A DNA stretch of 64,000 nucleotides from Odiellus spinosus (GCA_963920705.1 OY987226.1:11224501-11288500); one strand, 5' to 3'; positions 11,801 through 21,850 are shown, counted from the first letter of the stretch. Notes: a model not told the origin generated them from the letters alone. Translations and numbers: made by a program.

Positions 11801-14390
11801 CGGCTACGATGGCAATTTCATATTTTCTGAATCTAAGCAATAATTTGAGTAGGTCGGGATTCAAATTAGGCCCTTGATCTAAGCACTCATTAAGGGAGGG
11901 GCAATTAAATCCATGAGAGGAACCATCAAGGACAACTCTAAGTTTCGTAGTTGACGCGTCTTTTCTAACCACCCCCTGATGAGGCATATAATAAATACCT
12001 GGTTGTATGTTTTCAACCTCGTTTTTGGGTACTACTTCCACTATTTTGTTTTCTATTTGATCTTCAATCACCTTTTTGTAATCATGAAAATACATGGGAT
12101 CTTTTTCAAACTTTTTAATTAATCCCTGGAATCTCTTAGTAGCTTGGGGCAAATTGTTTGGTAGTTTATCTCGGCTAACCCTCCACGGGAATTTAACCTC
12201 GTACCTCCCCTCCTTGAACTCTATATCATTGAACAGATTTCCTATTGTTTGTTCGTCGTGGTTTTCCGAAATCTCCTGGCTATTAATTCCTAAGCCTTCG
12301 AGTTCAAAGAAATTTCGCAAAGCCTTATCCACTTGTTTGACTCCAGCGAACATCATAATACCAGTATTGAGGGCATTTAATTGTCCGCTAATGGGCCCGT
12401 GTAAAGCCCACCCTAAAATAGTTTCCATGGCCACTACCGTGGGGCTTAATCTGTTAAGATTAGTTGTACAAATTAACCAATATAGGTCACCCCCGATTAA
12501 TATTTCAATTTCAGAGCTGTGGTTTTTCCAGCTCTGGGAATCGTCCGCTAATTGTAGGCCTTTTTCTATCATGACCTGTTTGATCTCCGAATTTTTAATT
12601 GACGTTACCGCGTCGCACAAAAAGGGTATTTCGGTCAGCGTAATTTCTACCGACTTCTCTGGAAATTCTCTATTTTCTAGAATAACCTTAACCCTTTTGC
12701 ATTTTTGAGTAACTGGGTTCTTATTTCCAAAGCTATGTAGTTCTAAAGCTTGTTCTCCCACTATTGGCAAGTTTAGTTTTCTCGATAAACTCTCCTTAAT
12801 AAAGCTTTGTTGGCTCCCCCCATCGAAAAGGCACCTAGCGATCTCACAGTTTTGAGTTTTAGACGGATTTTTTGTTGTGGCTAGTGCGGTTTGTAAGAGA
12901 ACGACGCTGGCTCCGCCCCCTACTTGAGACACGCTAGAGGCACAGACCTTAGTCTCCGTTATCGTTTCTCGGTTTTCTAGGGAATTTTGGGTAGGCTTCT
13001 TGTTTACTTCATTAAATTCACACACGGCGAAATTATGATTTTTATGGCATTTCAAGCAATTTTTAAATCGCGATCTACAACTGCCAACGCTATGGTTTAG
13101 GCGCGTGCAGATGAAGCATCGACCACTATCTTTCATTATCTGTCGTTTTTGCTCTAAATCATAATTTCTACAATTTATGCTCTTATGATCGGAAGTAGCG
13201 CAAAAGACACAGTAGGTATTTTCACCCGAGTTTCTGGATCCTATCGCTAACATCGCTGTGGATTGTTTTTTTTCATCCCTATATTTTTTGTTTCGTTTTT
13301 CATAACTATCAGATTTTTCTTGAGAATAGTTATGCTCTTTCCCACACTTTGAACTGGTACCCCCTCCATACATTTCAGAGAGCTCCCTACTTTCGATTTG
13401 GTTTTTAACGAATTCAATTACAGCTGAGGCGACCCAATTTCCCTCTTTCTTTTTATGAGTGGAGCAAAACAAGGTTCTTAAATCATTTGGAATACACCTT
13501 AGTAGATTAGGGCAAGCGTAAATAGCTTCTAGGTTTTCGTCTACTTTTAGAGCTTTTAAACTTCTCATATTAATTTCGTAAGTGTTTAACAAATTACGCA
13601 AGGCTTTCAAATCGTTAGAGTTTGAAACGGGCTGAATTTCTGCTAGTTTGGCTCTGTGGAAATGAATTGCTAAATCTGCCTTATCGAATCTATTTTTTAA
13701 AAGTTCTACAGCTTGACCATAGGCATCCTCCGAATGAACTATGCCTTCTATTGTTTTAAAAGCTTCTCCTTCTAGGTACGAACCGAGATAAATGAATTTT
13801 TCTACCTGTGATAGCCTTGGATTTTTGTCAACCGTCGCCGCGAAACGACCCCAGAAGTTGCTCCATTTGGTGACATCCCCGTTGAATGAGCTGATCGTAA
13901 GAGCGGGTAATTTAACTTCTGTTCGGTGAGAATTCTCGGCGAGTCGGGATGCTAGTTCGGCGGCAGTGTCTGTATTCAATACCGTGGAGCCTCCGTAAGT
14001 TGACGCTGAGGATGATCCCGGTCCGCGAGCTTTATTGATGGTCCGTGTTGCCTTTGATTTGAGGGCGGTGAGTTGATCACGGATCTCGCTCGCTTCCTCC
14101 GTTGTTTGAAGTAGTTCATTCGGGTCCTCCGTTAGGGCTTCCACTCGGTCGTCGATTGATGATAATTCTTCTTCTTTTTGAATTAATACCGCTAAGGCGT
14201 CTTCCAAATCGTCTACATCTGGCTCCTTCTTTTTTAGGATACCTTTGATTTCTTCAATTCGTTTATACGTTGATTTCCTAAGACCTTTTTGAACTGTTAA
14301 GGCTAGGAGCAGTTGATCCTCTAAAGTGAGGTTTGGATTTTTTGGCACGTGACTTCGTAAAATCCTACCGGGCTCCGCTACTTCGCTCAT
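8871..14390 (-). CDS. gag-pol: BEL/Pao retrotransposon Gag-Pol polyprotein
   Basis: A single uninterrupted 1839-codon frame, the usual one-frame arrangement of BEL/Pao elements. Residues 1-370 form a Gag region of DUF1759 type. Three zinc knuckles follow: C394/C397/H402/C407, C425/C428/H433/C438 and C445/C448/H452/C457. The aspartic protease carries D523 in DGGS rather than the classical DSG/DTG. The reverse transcriptase has its first catalytic Asp at D864 and YVDD at 945-948. RNase H residues are D1131, E1200 and D1229. Integrase has an HHCC zinc site (H1467, H1472, C1502, C1505) and catalytic D1537, D1599 and E1649. A DUF5641-like C-terminus follows. No envelope gene follows the stop. The start is the first ATG after the primer-binding site. 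All enzymatic motifs are intact, so the copy may be active; this is inferred from sequence only. Confidence 0.97.
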   Translation of the reverse strand: MSEVAEPGRILRSHVPKNPNLTLEDQLLLALTVQKGLRKSTYKRIEEIKGILKKKEPDVDDLEDALAVLIQKEEELSSIDDRVEALTEDPNELLQTTEEASEIRDQLTALKSKATRTINKARGPGSSSASTYGGSTVLNTDTAAELASRLAENSHRTEVKLPALTISSFNGDVTKWSNFWGRFAATVDKNPRLSQVEKFIYLGSYLEGEAFKTIEGIVHSEDAYGQAVELLKNRFDKADLAIHFHRAKLAEIQPVSNSNDLKALRNLLNTYEINMRSLKALKVDENLEAIYACPNLLRCIPNDLRTLFCSTHKKKEGNWVASAVIEFVKNQIESRELSEMYGGGTSSKCGKEHNYSQEKSDSYEKRNKKYRDEKKQSTAMLAIGSRNSGENTYCVFCATSDHKSINCRNYDLEQKRQIMKDSGRCFICTRLNHSVGSCRSRFKNCLKCHKNHNFAVCEFNEVNKKPTQNSLENRETITETKVCASSVSQVGGGASVVLLQTALATTKNPSKTQNCEIARCLFDGGSQQSFIKESLSRKLNLPIVGEQALELHSFGNKNPVTQKCKRVKVILENREFPEKSVEITLTEIPFLCDAVTSIKNSEIKQVMIEKGLQLADDSQSWKNHSSEIEILIGGDLYWLICTTNLNRLSPTVVAMETILGWALHGPISGQLNALNTGIMMFAGVKQVDKALRNFFELEGLGINSQEISENHDEQTIGNLFNDIEFKEGRYEVKFPWRVSRDKLPNNLPQATKRFQGLIKKFEKDPMYFHDYKKVIEDQIENKIVEVVPKNEVENIQPGIYYMPHQGVVRKDASTTKLRVVLDGSSHGFNCPSLNECLDQGPNLNPDLLKLLLRFRKYEIAIVADIKQAYLQVGISEADRDAVRFLWVKENNGVIEQNDYVVLRMARVPFGVTSSPFLLAGTIKHHLQQNPQADKKTVEKLNRDLYVDDFTTGVENVREGFKITVEAAKLMKTAGMEFRKWGTNSEKLRQLWRDHDKKGDENVFEMRDHETESKVLGKSWDPKTDTFSYDLKNLMEFANKTEKTKRHVLSLVSQIFDPIGLLGPFTIRAKILFQKIWEAKVDWDGKLPFEIEREFQTWILELPHLHKIKVDRYYFSKATDKVEMIELHCFCDASIKAYATAIYVRYQTQTKQIGSNLVTAKTRVAPLKLGLSKRSKKSSVFEIITEKTTKAPEELTLPKLELMGCLLAARLANCIKNTFEPIHKIYYWTDSTVALSWIKGDPKLWKPFVSNRVRDIQGLSDINSWRHCPGANNPADLPTRGMGAENLVNSEFWWEGPKWLSEPKENWPNHPQPNAKLEVVENEKRKITLAVSVKEKQIVKVQEIIDITKHNYIGKTLRITSYVLRFIEMVKEKIKITGPITAEELEKAEIIWVKSIQGKIYEKELDELKTGELSKTSKLLTLNPVINDAGLLCVGGRLEESSLTYYEKHPILLNKNENLTHLLMKRSHEKSKHGGINDTIVQMRERYWIPAGRQLARSVVKSCLICKKLTVKPLDTPTAALPKDRVDETPAFSKIGIDFGGPLLIKSGKNTEKAYFCIITCAVTRAVHLELVPSLSTDNFLLAFTRMFCRRGTPQIIYSDNAKTFKAADQHLQRIWKNIDQSKFQEFFAKEGIKWKYIVERAAWYGGFWEVLVKSTKLALKKNLGNAFLNYVEMETALIAAEAMINSRPITYCYNDLNEPTPLSPAEFLIGRRVTSLPPLENERENENTNVPATRLALIKRLQHRENVLDKLWKRFHHEYVMELRTAHYGKNPKNKNEIKKGDVVIIIDDQRPRHMWKLGVVLEIIEGRDGKIRSCLLKTTNGTTIRRSVQHVCNLEIQV

Positions 14391-14468
14391 TTTATCGCGA
14401 AATTGTTCTCGGTTTTTATTTTGATTATTATTTTTCTTTGTAACTAATTATTAATTAGTAGTTCGCGC
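14391..14468 (-). other. 5' leader of BEL/Pao element
   Basis: Short untranslated stretch, A/T-rich, between the primer-binding site and the Gag-Pol start codon. Confidence 0.75.
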
Positions 14469-14486
14469 TCCCGGGTTTCGGCACCA
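14469..14486 (-). other. Primer-binding site for tRNA-Phe
   Basis: The minus strand reads TGGTGCCGAAACCCGGGA, complementary to the 3' end of animal tRNA-Phe (acceptor 3' strand TTTCGGC, discriminator A, CCA). It touches the 5' LTR with no spacer. The tRNA identity is from remembered tRNA-Phe sequence, whose acceptor 5' strand begins GCCGAAA. Confidence 0.88.
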
Positions 14487-15113
14487 TGAAGAATATTTGG
14501 TTAAGGTGACTATCTTCTATACGGTTATTTTAAACCGAACCCTAGTTCTTTATGTTCTAGCTCTTAATTTGACTGACTGGGAGAGTCTTGTTTGTAGTTT
14601 TAACTACCGCGAACGGACTGAAACATTCGCGTAGTTTCTCTATCTTGATATTATGGGAAATTCTCTAAGTCCCGCGTACTTGAGGTTTTGAAATGAAACA
14701 CAAACGACTATGTTCTTTAGAACGAGTTTCAAAGTTTTATTTATTTTGTCGCTTTAGCGAGAGTGGCACTGATTTTGGCCCGCCGAGGTTCACGTTGAAT
14801 TTGAATCTAACCCTGTCCTCTCTCGTATCGTCGCTTCTCACCTCTTGCGGGGGGGAACTGACCGGAAACCTTTGGCGCCAGCAGTCTGCTCCCGGTCACC
14901 GGAGGTTTTTCCGTGGGACCAGGAGAGAGACCACCAGCGCCGGGCTTCTATTGTTGGGTCGTTTCCCGCCCGAGATGCAGAAGCAAAGAGAGGATAGGGT
15001 TTTTACATTTATTTTGAATAGTTTTAGAGTTTAAATTTTAAAGTGGTGATGCCAAAAGTCCATACACCCGAAGTAATGTGGGTAGATTGGAAAATGTACA
15101 GAATTATTTTGCA
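14487..15113 (-). mobile_element. 5' LTR of BEL/Pao element
   Basis: A 627-bp LTR with TG...CA ends, equal in length and apparently identical to the 3' LTR. On the minus strand it supplies the promoter of the element. Near-zero LTR divergence implies recent insertion. The right-hand TSD ACTTT is at 15114-15118. Confidence 0.95.
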
Positions 15114-15118
15114 ACTTT

Positions 15119-15770
15119 AAACATTAAAATTTAATATTTACAATTGAGATTCGTATAGTATCTTTATCCAAATTTATCTAAAAACCAAATAATTCGTAAG
15201 ACTTGTACTTTTAAATGTAGAAGTTTTGTCACGGTTGGGTCGAGAACCTTTTGAACAGAATTCTTTAAAAGGTTATAAACATTCCAGGGTGTTATACAAA
15301 ACCATGAAAGTCATTGAATTTCTTGGACAGAACCCCGTCAAGCTATGACCCTCTTTACCATAAATATCGATCCATCCTTTATTCGACACCCTTTATAATA
15401 TATATTACAAGTATACCTGAGTTTACTCGTATAGTCCATCTCACTCGAAAGATTGCATCTTATTATACTTGTATTCAAGAACAGTTGACAACGAAAACTT
15501 TTTCTCTAAGAAGTTTAGTCGTGAATTCTTAACGTGAGACGTGTAATGTTGATCGCGTGTTGTAAGCACAGCTCTTGACCCGAGTATACAGCGTTGGAAG
15601 TTGTTTTGACCATATTTTATTTGCTTAAATGTCAACTCGTGTCCATTCTTAAACAAGTCTTGTTTTAATCACGCATGCAAGTTATACTAAGATTAACTAG
15701 GCTCATTATTTTGCGGTTTTCCGAAGGATTTAAGGAAATGTATTTTAATTTATTCTAAAGTGGAGAGCCC
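15119..15770. other. Sequence without recognised genes
   Basis: AT-rich with only short open frames on both strands. None has a recognisable product. Confidence 0.45.
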
Positions 15771-15778
15771 TTTTGAAT

Positions 15779-15926
15779 AGAGGTCGGCGTTTATAGTGGA
15801 TATAATACTCTTTATCTTGTCTTCGTCCATAATCAGGGATTATCCAATGTATTAGAAACTTTTACGAATAAATTAACTGATTAACCACACATTTGTGGAT
15901 TATTTTGTATATACGCCGACCTCTTA
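15779..15926. mobile_element. MITE, about 148 bp, related to the one at 7547
   Basis: The ends are AGAGGTCGGCGTTTATA and its near-complement, flanked by 8-bp direct repeats differing at one base (TTTTGAAT at 15771-15778, TTTTGGAT at 15927-15934). The interior shares TTAACTGATTAAC and TTGTGGATTATTTTGTA with the 7547-7704 element, so the two belong to one family despite different outer TIR sequence. Confidence 0.75.
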
Positions 15927-15934
15927 TTTTGGAT

Positions 15935-17599
15935 CCATTTTATTAACCATTTTTTCATATCCGATATTTTTGGGATTATTTAAATATTTTGAGTTTTTTA
16001 TGATTTTAATCATAATTATTTAATTAATTATTTCTTCCTGGAAATGATTTAACTATGTTTGAATTATATATCGTTTGCTAAATTTTCAGGTTACATTTCT
16101 GAAAATAATATATTTTTTTTATTTCTATGATTTTACTAATAATGCATCAAGATAATTAAAAAATATATTTTAATAATTTAATAATATACGATTGTACAAC
16201 TCAGAGACCCTTCCTGAATGTTTTACTATGCCTACGTGAACAAGACTAATTTTTAGAAGCATGCTGATTCATTTAAATCGATATAAAAAAAAACATTTGA
16301 TGTCAGACTACATTCGACCTTTAATTTTATAGCATCAAAATAACAACTCGTGTTCGAACTAGACCCGATTGAAGAAGGGTCAATCCTTACAATTTAAGTG
16401 AGAAAATTGAAAAATATGGCCATCGTATGGTGTGGTGTGTATGTACAGGTTAGGCGTAGTGATCCCCAAAATTTCTCCTTTCGGATGTGTGCGGGTATTG
16501 AAGCGGAAACTAAATACTAAAAGAGAACTAGCTCGGGTGCAATGGGGGAAACCTTTAGTAGTTGGAGCGCTCAATAACGCGGCGGGGAATGTTTCAACTC
16601 CGGTGAGGATTCTCGCGACCAACCAGGCAACCACTTCTCAAAGATCCCAACCAACAGGGCTACACTTTTTTAACGTCTTAAGAAAACGAATCTCTCGACT
16701 TTTCTCTCTCGCCCACAAATTTGTTCACTCCATCGCCTCCTTCAGCTACGATAAAAAAAAAAGTAGAGAAAAATACTATATATTTTTTTTTAAGAATAAA
16801 ATGCTGAGGTTAGTGAAAAAAATAAATATCCTATATCAGCACTGTCAGTTCGAGCTGGGAGCCTGAATTTTGGGGTAACTGGGTTTCCTAAGAACATTCT
16901 TCTTCTGAGGATTGAGGATATCGGTTTTGGTTTCCGATGTGCGCAATTTTCTCAAACTCCTTATCACCGTCGAAGAGAAAAACTGTGGAGTGTTTGAAAA
17001 ATGCACGACGAAACGAAATCTTTCTTCAAACCTCTCTAAATTGTCTATCAATTTTTGTTTAGTTTCGATTTTGGGTTGAAATCCTGAGAAAACAATTCTG
17101 TTTAAGTTGCGAATGAGTTTTCTATTGTGAATTAATTTTGAGCTACATACATCTTGCGAATTTAATCAAAAAACCTTTTACGTAGCGAAAGGCGTAACTA
17201 GGCTCGTTTCCGTGAGAGCGATATTTGAAGCGATTTATCATTAAGCCATATCGCTGAAGCCTGAAGCGCGAGAGACAAAATAAATGTGAAAAAGATAGGT
17301 GCGATATCTCGTTCTCTCTCCTTTTTTATTTTTCTCGCAAATTGCTGTATTTTTCTCGAAAATCGCTCTTATGCATGAATAACAAGCTTAAGGCGAACCT
17401 TACAAAAGACAGAGGTATATCACGAAAACTCAATAGAATTATAATAGGTAAGGAAAAAGTCAAGGAATTTGAAAATGAGTTCAAAAGGTTATGAAAATGT
17501 CAGAGAAATATCACGAAAATGTTTGAATTGTTCATTATTTAATTTGAAACATTATCCAGCTTTCTTTCTCATAATCTCAGCAAACCATTAACCCTGATT
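15935..17599. other. Mostly gene-free DNA with one GC-richer open segment
   Basis: Positions 16432-16866 contain a 144-codon + strand ATG frame in a GC-richer patch (16420-16760). The product is basic with no domain I recognise, and the minus strand is also partly open. At 17198-17240 the motif GGCTCGTTTCCGTGAGAGCG and following AGCGATATTTG recur in altered form near 36112-36150, indicating a dispersed repeat. No RNA gene seen. Confidence 0.4.
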
Positions 17600-17835
17600 C
17601 AGGGACGGAAATAAGAAAATTTTCTTATTGGACAAATATCCAGTAACCCCCCTTAAAAATTCAAAAGTTATCGGACATTTAACAAAATTACCGGCAATGC
17701 TACATTTCCTGTATTAAAAAGTACTTTTTTATCGGACATTTGTCCAGTGACCCCCTCTTAAAAATAAAAAGTTATCGGACATTTTGGAAAATTTATCGGA
17801 CAATGACCAGTGACTTGTGCTTATTTCCGTCCCTG
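17600..17835. mobile_element. hAT-type MITE, 236 bp, 8-bp TSD
   Basis: Perfect 16-bp terminal inverted repeats CAGGGACGGAAATAAG are flanked by the exact 8-bp duplication CCCTGATT at 17592-17599 and 17836-17843. The CAGGG... terminus and 8-bp TSD are hallmarks of hAT elements. Inside, a TTATCGGACATTTGTCCAGT-type motif followed by a C-run recurs several times, a probable subterminal transposase-binding repeat. No open frame. Confidence 0.92.
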
Positions 17836-18639
17836 CCCTGATTAATGTAGCTATAGTTGAAAAGTGCTCATTGCTAACAGCTTACTAACGTTAGTAAAAT
17901 CATAAAAAAATATTAAAAAAATTGTCAGGGAGAGAAAAATAGTTCGAGGAAACCTGAAAATTCACGGAAAACCCAGTTTAAGTTTTGAAATTTCCTTTAA
18001 ATGTATGTTTTTAATAATCTGAAGAAGCTTAAAATTTTCAAAACCAGTAGAAAGAAATTACATAAAATTTCATTAAATATTTAATGTCTCGGATAAATTA
18101 GGTTTCTTCTTTGGCTACAAACCAATTTTTAATAATAAATAGCTTATCATATTTTAAACTTAAATCCTTAAAAACATGGCTTTTTGTTGAATTTTCAAAT
18201 AAACGAGGGTACTTCTTCACAAGCTATATTTTTTAGACCTACGCATGTCTTACAAAGAGCTTCTCAGTTTACTTCAATTTTGAATATAAAAAAAAATTAT
18301 GTCCAACATTTTGCATTGTAATACGAAAGTGAAAGGAACCGAAGCAAAGCCTCCAGGTTAAGTACGATTTCAAATTTATCAAACTAAACTAGGAGCATTG
18401 AGGAAATCGTAGCGTCATTGTTAGTACAATTCGAATAGTTTCAAGATGACGTGGTTTTGATATCCGCGTCAATAGCCTTGATTTTAAATGGCTTAGCATC
18501 ATCATAGGGGCTCATTGTTAGCGTATGAATTATTAGAATTATTACCTACTAAATTGTACAAAGGCGTACCGAATTCCCAGTAGGATATTATACATATAAC
18601 TATTGAAGGGATAGTGAAATAATATTTAAAGCGAGGCTG

Positions 18640-18800
18640 TTAAATTTTTTCGATTTAGTTATGATTAATTTTGGTTAACTTCGATTTAATTATGATTAAT
18701 TTTGGATAAATTCTATTTAATTATGATTCATTTTGGTTAAATTCGATTTAATCGTGATTTTAATGATTAAATCTTGATTATATTAATTTATTTTGATTTA
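18640..18800. repeat. Diverged about 31-bp tandem repeat
   Basis: Four to five copies of a unit containing CGATTTAATTATGATTAATT and TTGGTTAAATT, degenerating rightward. Confidence 0.75.
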
Positions 18801-19629
18801 AATTAATTCTAATATTGATTGAAAGATTAGTGATTCATCTATTAATCAAAACGATTACTGACAATATATTATAATTTATGCGATTTTAATGAATTAGCAG
18901 CAAGTCTTCCAAGTAAATCTGATTGATCAATCGTATTCGAACACTTGTTCTTCATTGGTTGAAAGTTTTAGGAATCATATCTGAATAAGAAAAATATTTT
19001 TCACTGTCCCCTTCAACAATAAATAAAATATCTTCTAATTTATCTTATTATCTCGTTGTTAATCTATGGTAACCCGTATTTTAGCGTATGGTATAATTTA
19101 TCAAGGGTTTAATTATCGCGTATACCATAAGTATACGGTATTTATTTGTGCGCGGTACATAATTCATATGTACTTTAAACGTCCGCGAAACTATTACTCT
19201 TTTGCTAAATCGGACCACCCGGGTTCATCAGCATGGTATATAAACCCCTTAAGGTATATTCACCGTTTGGGTGTATCTTTCAAGAGAAGACCCCCGAAGA
19301 ATAAAACTGACCCTTTACTATGCTCTGCGCCAAATAGATTCCATCCCTTTAAAATATATCAAAATCGCCGTTTCCAAGGGATAATAAAAGCAGGGCAAAC
19401 ACATTTCCTCTCTTTCTTGCATATTTTAATAATAATTACTATCTCCTAAATTTCAACTTAAAAGTCGATCGAGTTTAATTGAAATATTTCAATAAAGATT
19501 ACCTTAATACTGAGTTAGTCTGTAAAAGTCCATACTATTTAAGAACTTAATTCTTGTTAAAAAGAATCGGTATCAAAACTATTTTATAACTAGCAAAAAC
19601 CCGATTTTGAATCTGAAAATTCATGGATA
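18801..19629. other. Sequence without recognised genes
   Basis: A 127-codon + strand ATG frame (19066-19449) is present. The start of this stretch is rich in GTAT/ATAC palindromic motifs (CGCGTATACCATAAGTATACGG), and the product resembles nothing I know. Confidence 0.35.
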
Positions 19630-19845
19630 GAAATTTTCCATAACGTTCCAGAATTTTCAAGATTTTTATACACTTTTCTAGAATTTTCCGAAACTTTCCA
19701 GACTTTTCAAGCCCTTTCCAGAATTTTCTAGATTCTTATACACTTTTCTAGAATTTTCCGGAATTTTCCAGACCTTTCTAGAACTTTCAAGCACGTTGCA
19801 GAATTTTCTAGACCTCTCTAGACTTTTCTGGAACCTCCTTTTCCT
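19630..19845. repeat. Diverged tandem repeat rich in TTCTAGAATTTTCC
   Basis: Repeated, variable-length units built on TTTCTAGAATTTTCCGGA and CCAGACTTTTC. The palindrome TTCTAGAA recurs several times. Confidence 0.75.
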
Positions 19846-21034
19846 CTTCACCCATTAATAATTCCATTTATTATTTTCCTATTTTAACCTATTTTTCTTT
19901 CGTTTTCTATATGATTTACATATTTTTTGTAGTCGCGCAGATTATAAACTAAAATGTATGTTATAGTGGAATTATCGAATCGGGGTCATATGAAAATAAT
20001 CGTGACGATATGTCCCTGTATAATTAATCATTTTATAACCATCTTTCCAAAAATGCTATTCAGCCTACTCAAATCATTTGCATATCACGAGAATGCCATC
20101 ACTCTTCTCTAGAGTTCTACAACATTTGAAACTTTGATAAGCAATTTATTGAGAGATCATTAAATTCCATTCAAATGAGAAAATCAATCAAATAAGTCTA
20201 AGAGTTAGAATTTAAATTTATTATTTCCATTTCTATTTCATTATCTCTTTTAAAATCGTACAGTACATTATCAACATACTATTCGAGAATACATATACCA
20301 CGATTCTAGAATACACCCATCCATCTAAACTTAGCTAGCTCGATCTAACCGTCCGTTCAAATTTGGACCACCCCTGTTATAAAAACTTCAATCAATTTAG
20401 CCCTAGCACCCCTCTAGCTCCAAAGCCTTCTCCATATAATATTCGTCGTTTTGCAAAAATACTCATCATTTACCGAATAAAACCCCCTAGAATAGTTAAA
20501 TTCAATTCTAGATTTCAACACGTACAAGCCTACATATACTTTCTATATTCAAGCAATAAGATATAGATATAAATACTGAAGAATTTCCATCTTAACGTAT
20601 ATAGAAATCTCCGCCTGAAATATGAAATATTTAGAATACGGCATACGTCACAAGGCGTTATTAAGAGTACACCCTAGTATATTTGACCCTTCGCGAACAC
20701 TTTGGAAGAACTACTTTATCGTCTAATAACGTTAACGTCGGGTATTAATCCGCTATAGATTTGACTACTTTACAACATTCTCCGCGAATACATTATATAG
20801 TATTATAGAGCCCTGCTGTCGTCCCCCGAGTTTGGTTAGGTTTATAAAAAATGGTTTCGGTTCAGTAGCGCATTCATTTGACCCCCTTCTAAGGCTCCAT
20901 TCCCCCTTTTTCGAGTCCCCAATGGCAGGGGTTTAGAGAACCCCTGTTTCCTTAATTTCTTCTCTACCAGATTCCCATCCCAGTCATCATTCTGTACCGC
21001 ACCAGGGAGTTGAAATTTTTACTCTCCTTTACAG
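19846..21034. other. Presumed upstream or intronic sequence of the secreted-protein gene
   Basis: AT-rich to about 20790, then more GC-rich up to the first coding exon. A perfect 8-bp hairpin CAGGGGTT-TAGAG-AACCCCTG lies near 20926. No complete upstream exon could be assigned. Confidence 0.4.
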
Positions 21035-21225
21035 ATTTTACCATAACAATGGTTCTGCCGGCTAGAGAGTCGACGGCTGGTTCACGCTCCGAGATAGCGG
21101 TACCCAACCGTACCGCGCCTCAGCTTGCCCTAGGTTACGTTCGATTGTCGTGCAAAAACGACCGATTGAAATCGAGTTATGAACAAAAGTAGTTGGATGT
21201 GACCCTAACCAATCTCGCAACGATC
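21035..21225 (+). promoter_or_regulatory. 5' UTR segment with an in-frame upstream ORF
   Basis: The preceding TTTTTACTCTCCTTTACAG (AG at 21033-21034) is a good splice acceptor, suggesting that an exon starts at 21035 and that a further non-coding exon lies upstream. Inside, an ATG at 21049 in a strong context (A at -3, G at +4) opens a 47-codon uORF ending with TAG at 21190-21192. The uORF is in the same frame as the main ORF, whose ATG follows 33 nt after the stop. The exon border is inferred. Confidence 0.45.
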
Positions 21226-21343
21226 ATGATGATCTGGACTACGAGGGCATCTGGCAATAATTTCGGACGTGGTCGGAGCAAGACCTTACCGTGGGACATC
21301 TTTTGGATTTTATGGATTATCGTCACGCTAGTGTCGTCAGTGG
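21226..21343 (+). CDS. First coding exon of a secreted or membrane protein (signal peptide), THSD1-like gene
   Basis: Two adjacent ATGs (21226, 21229) open 39 codons plus one base, ending at the strong donor G|GTGAGT (21344-21349). An in-frame stop at 21190 rules out extension upstream. The peptide has a basic N-region (R7, R15, R17, K19), a hydrophobic core at residues 25-36 (IFWILWIIVTLV) and then SSV, so it reads as a signal peptide. Its phase-1 end joins exactly to the exon at 62517, which supplies the two missing bases and creates Ala40 with a plausible cleavage site (S38, A40). Nothing else in the next 41 kb shows a matching acceptor followed by convincing coding sequence. The signal and donor are visible; the join to 62517 is inference. 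Confidence 0.62.
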
Positions 21344-21509
21344 GTGAGTTTTCAGTTTTGTTTAAAGATCTGTTTTTTTTTTTTTGTTTTTTTTTCGTTG
21401 GATTTGGTTGTGATTTGAAAAAGATTTATGGTTTGTTTATTTGGGCTTAGAAATGATACGGTATTTATAATACCAGCAACAACTACCTCAGTTGCATAAC
21501 CTCTACAAG

Positions 21510-21850
21510 TGAATCAGGGAAATATTATAAATTACTTCACGTGAATCAGAGAAACATAATGACGTAATTCCCATGAATCAGGGAAATATTATGAACTAAT
21601 TCCCATGAATCAGGGAAATATTATGAACTAATTCCCATGAATCGGGGAAATATTATGAACTAATTCCCATGAATCGGGGAAATATTATGAACTAATTCCC
21701 ATGAATCGGGGAAATATTATGACCTAATTCCCATCAATCAGGGAAATATTATGAACAAATTCCCATCCATTAGGGAAATATTATAAACTTCTTGAAGTGA
21801 ATCAGGGAAATATTATGAACTACTTGAAGTAAATCAGGGAAATGAACTAA
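21510..21850. repeat. 32-bp minisatellite
   Basis: About ten copies of a unit containing GGGAAATATTATGAACTAAT and TCCCATGAATC, nearly perfect from 21590 to 21740 and diverged at both ends. It shares the core AATCAGGGAAAT with the array at 59.9 kb. Confidence 0.92.

Noticed and set aside
12094-12708. 204-codon + strand frame
   Set aside because: Antisense shadow of the BEL/Pao Gag-Pol frame.
19066-19449. 127-codon + strand ATG frame
   Set aside because: Composition follows the local palindromic AT repeats. No family motif.
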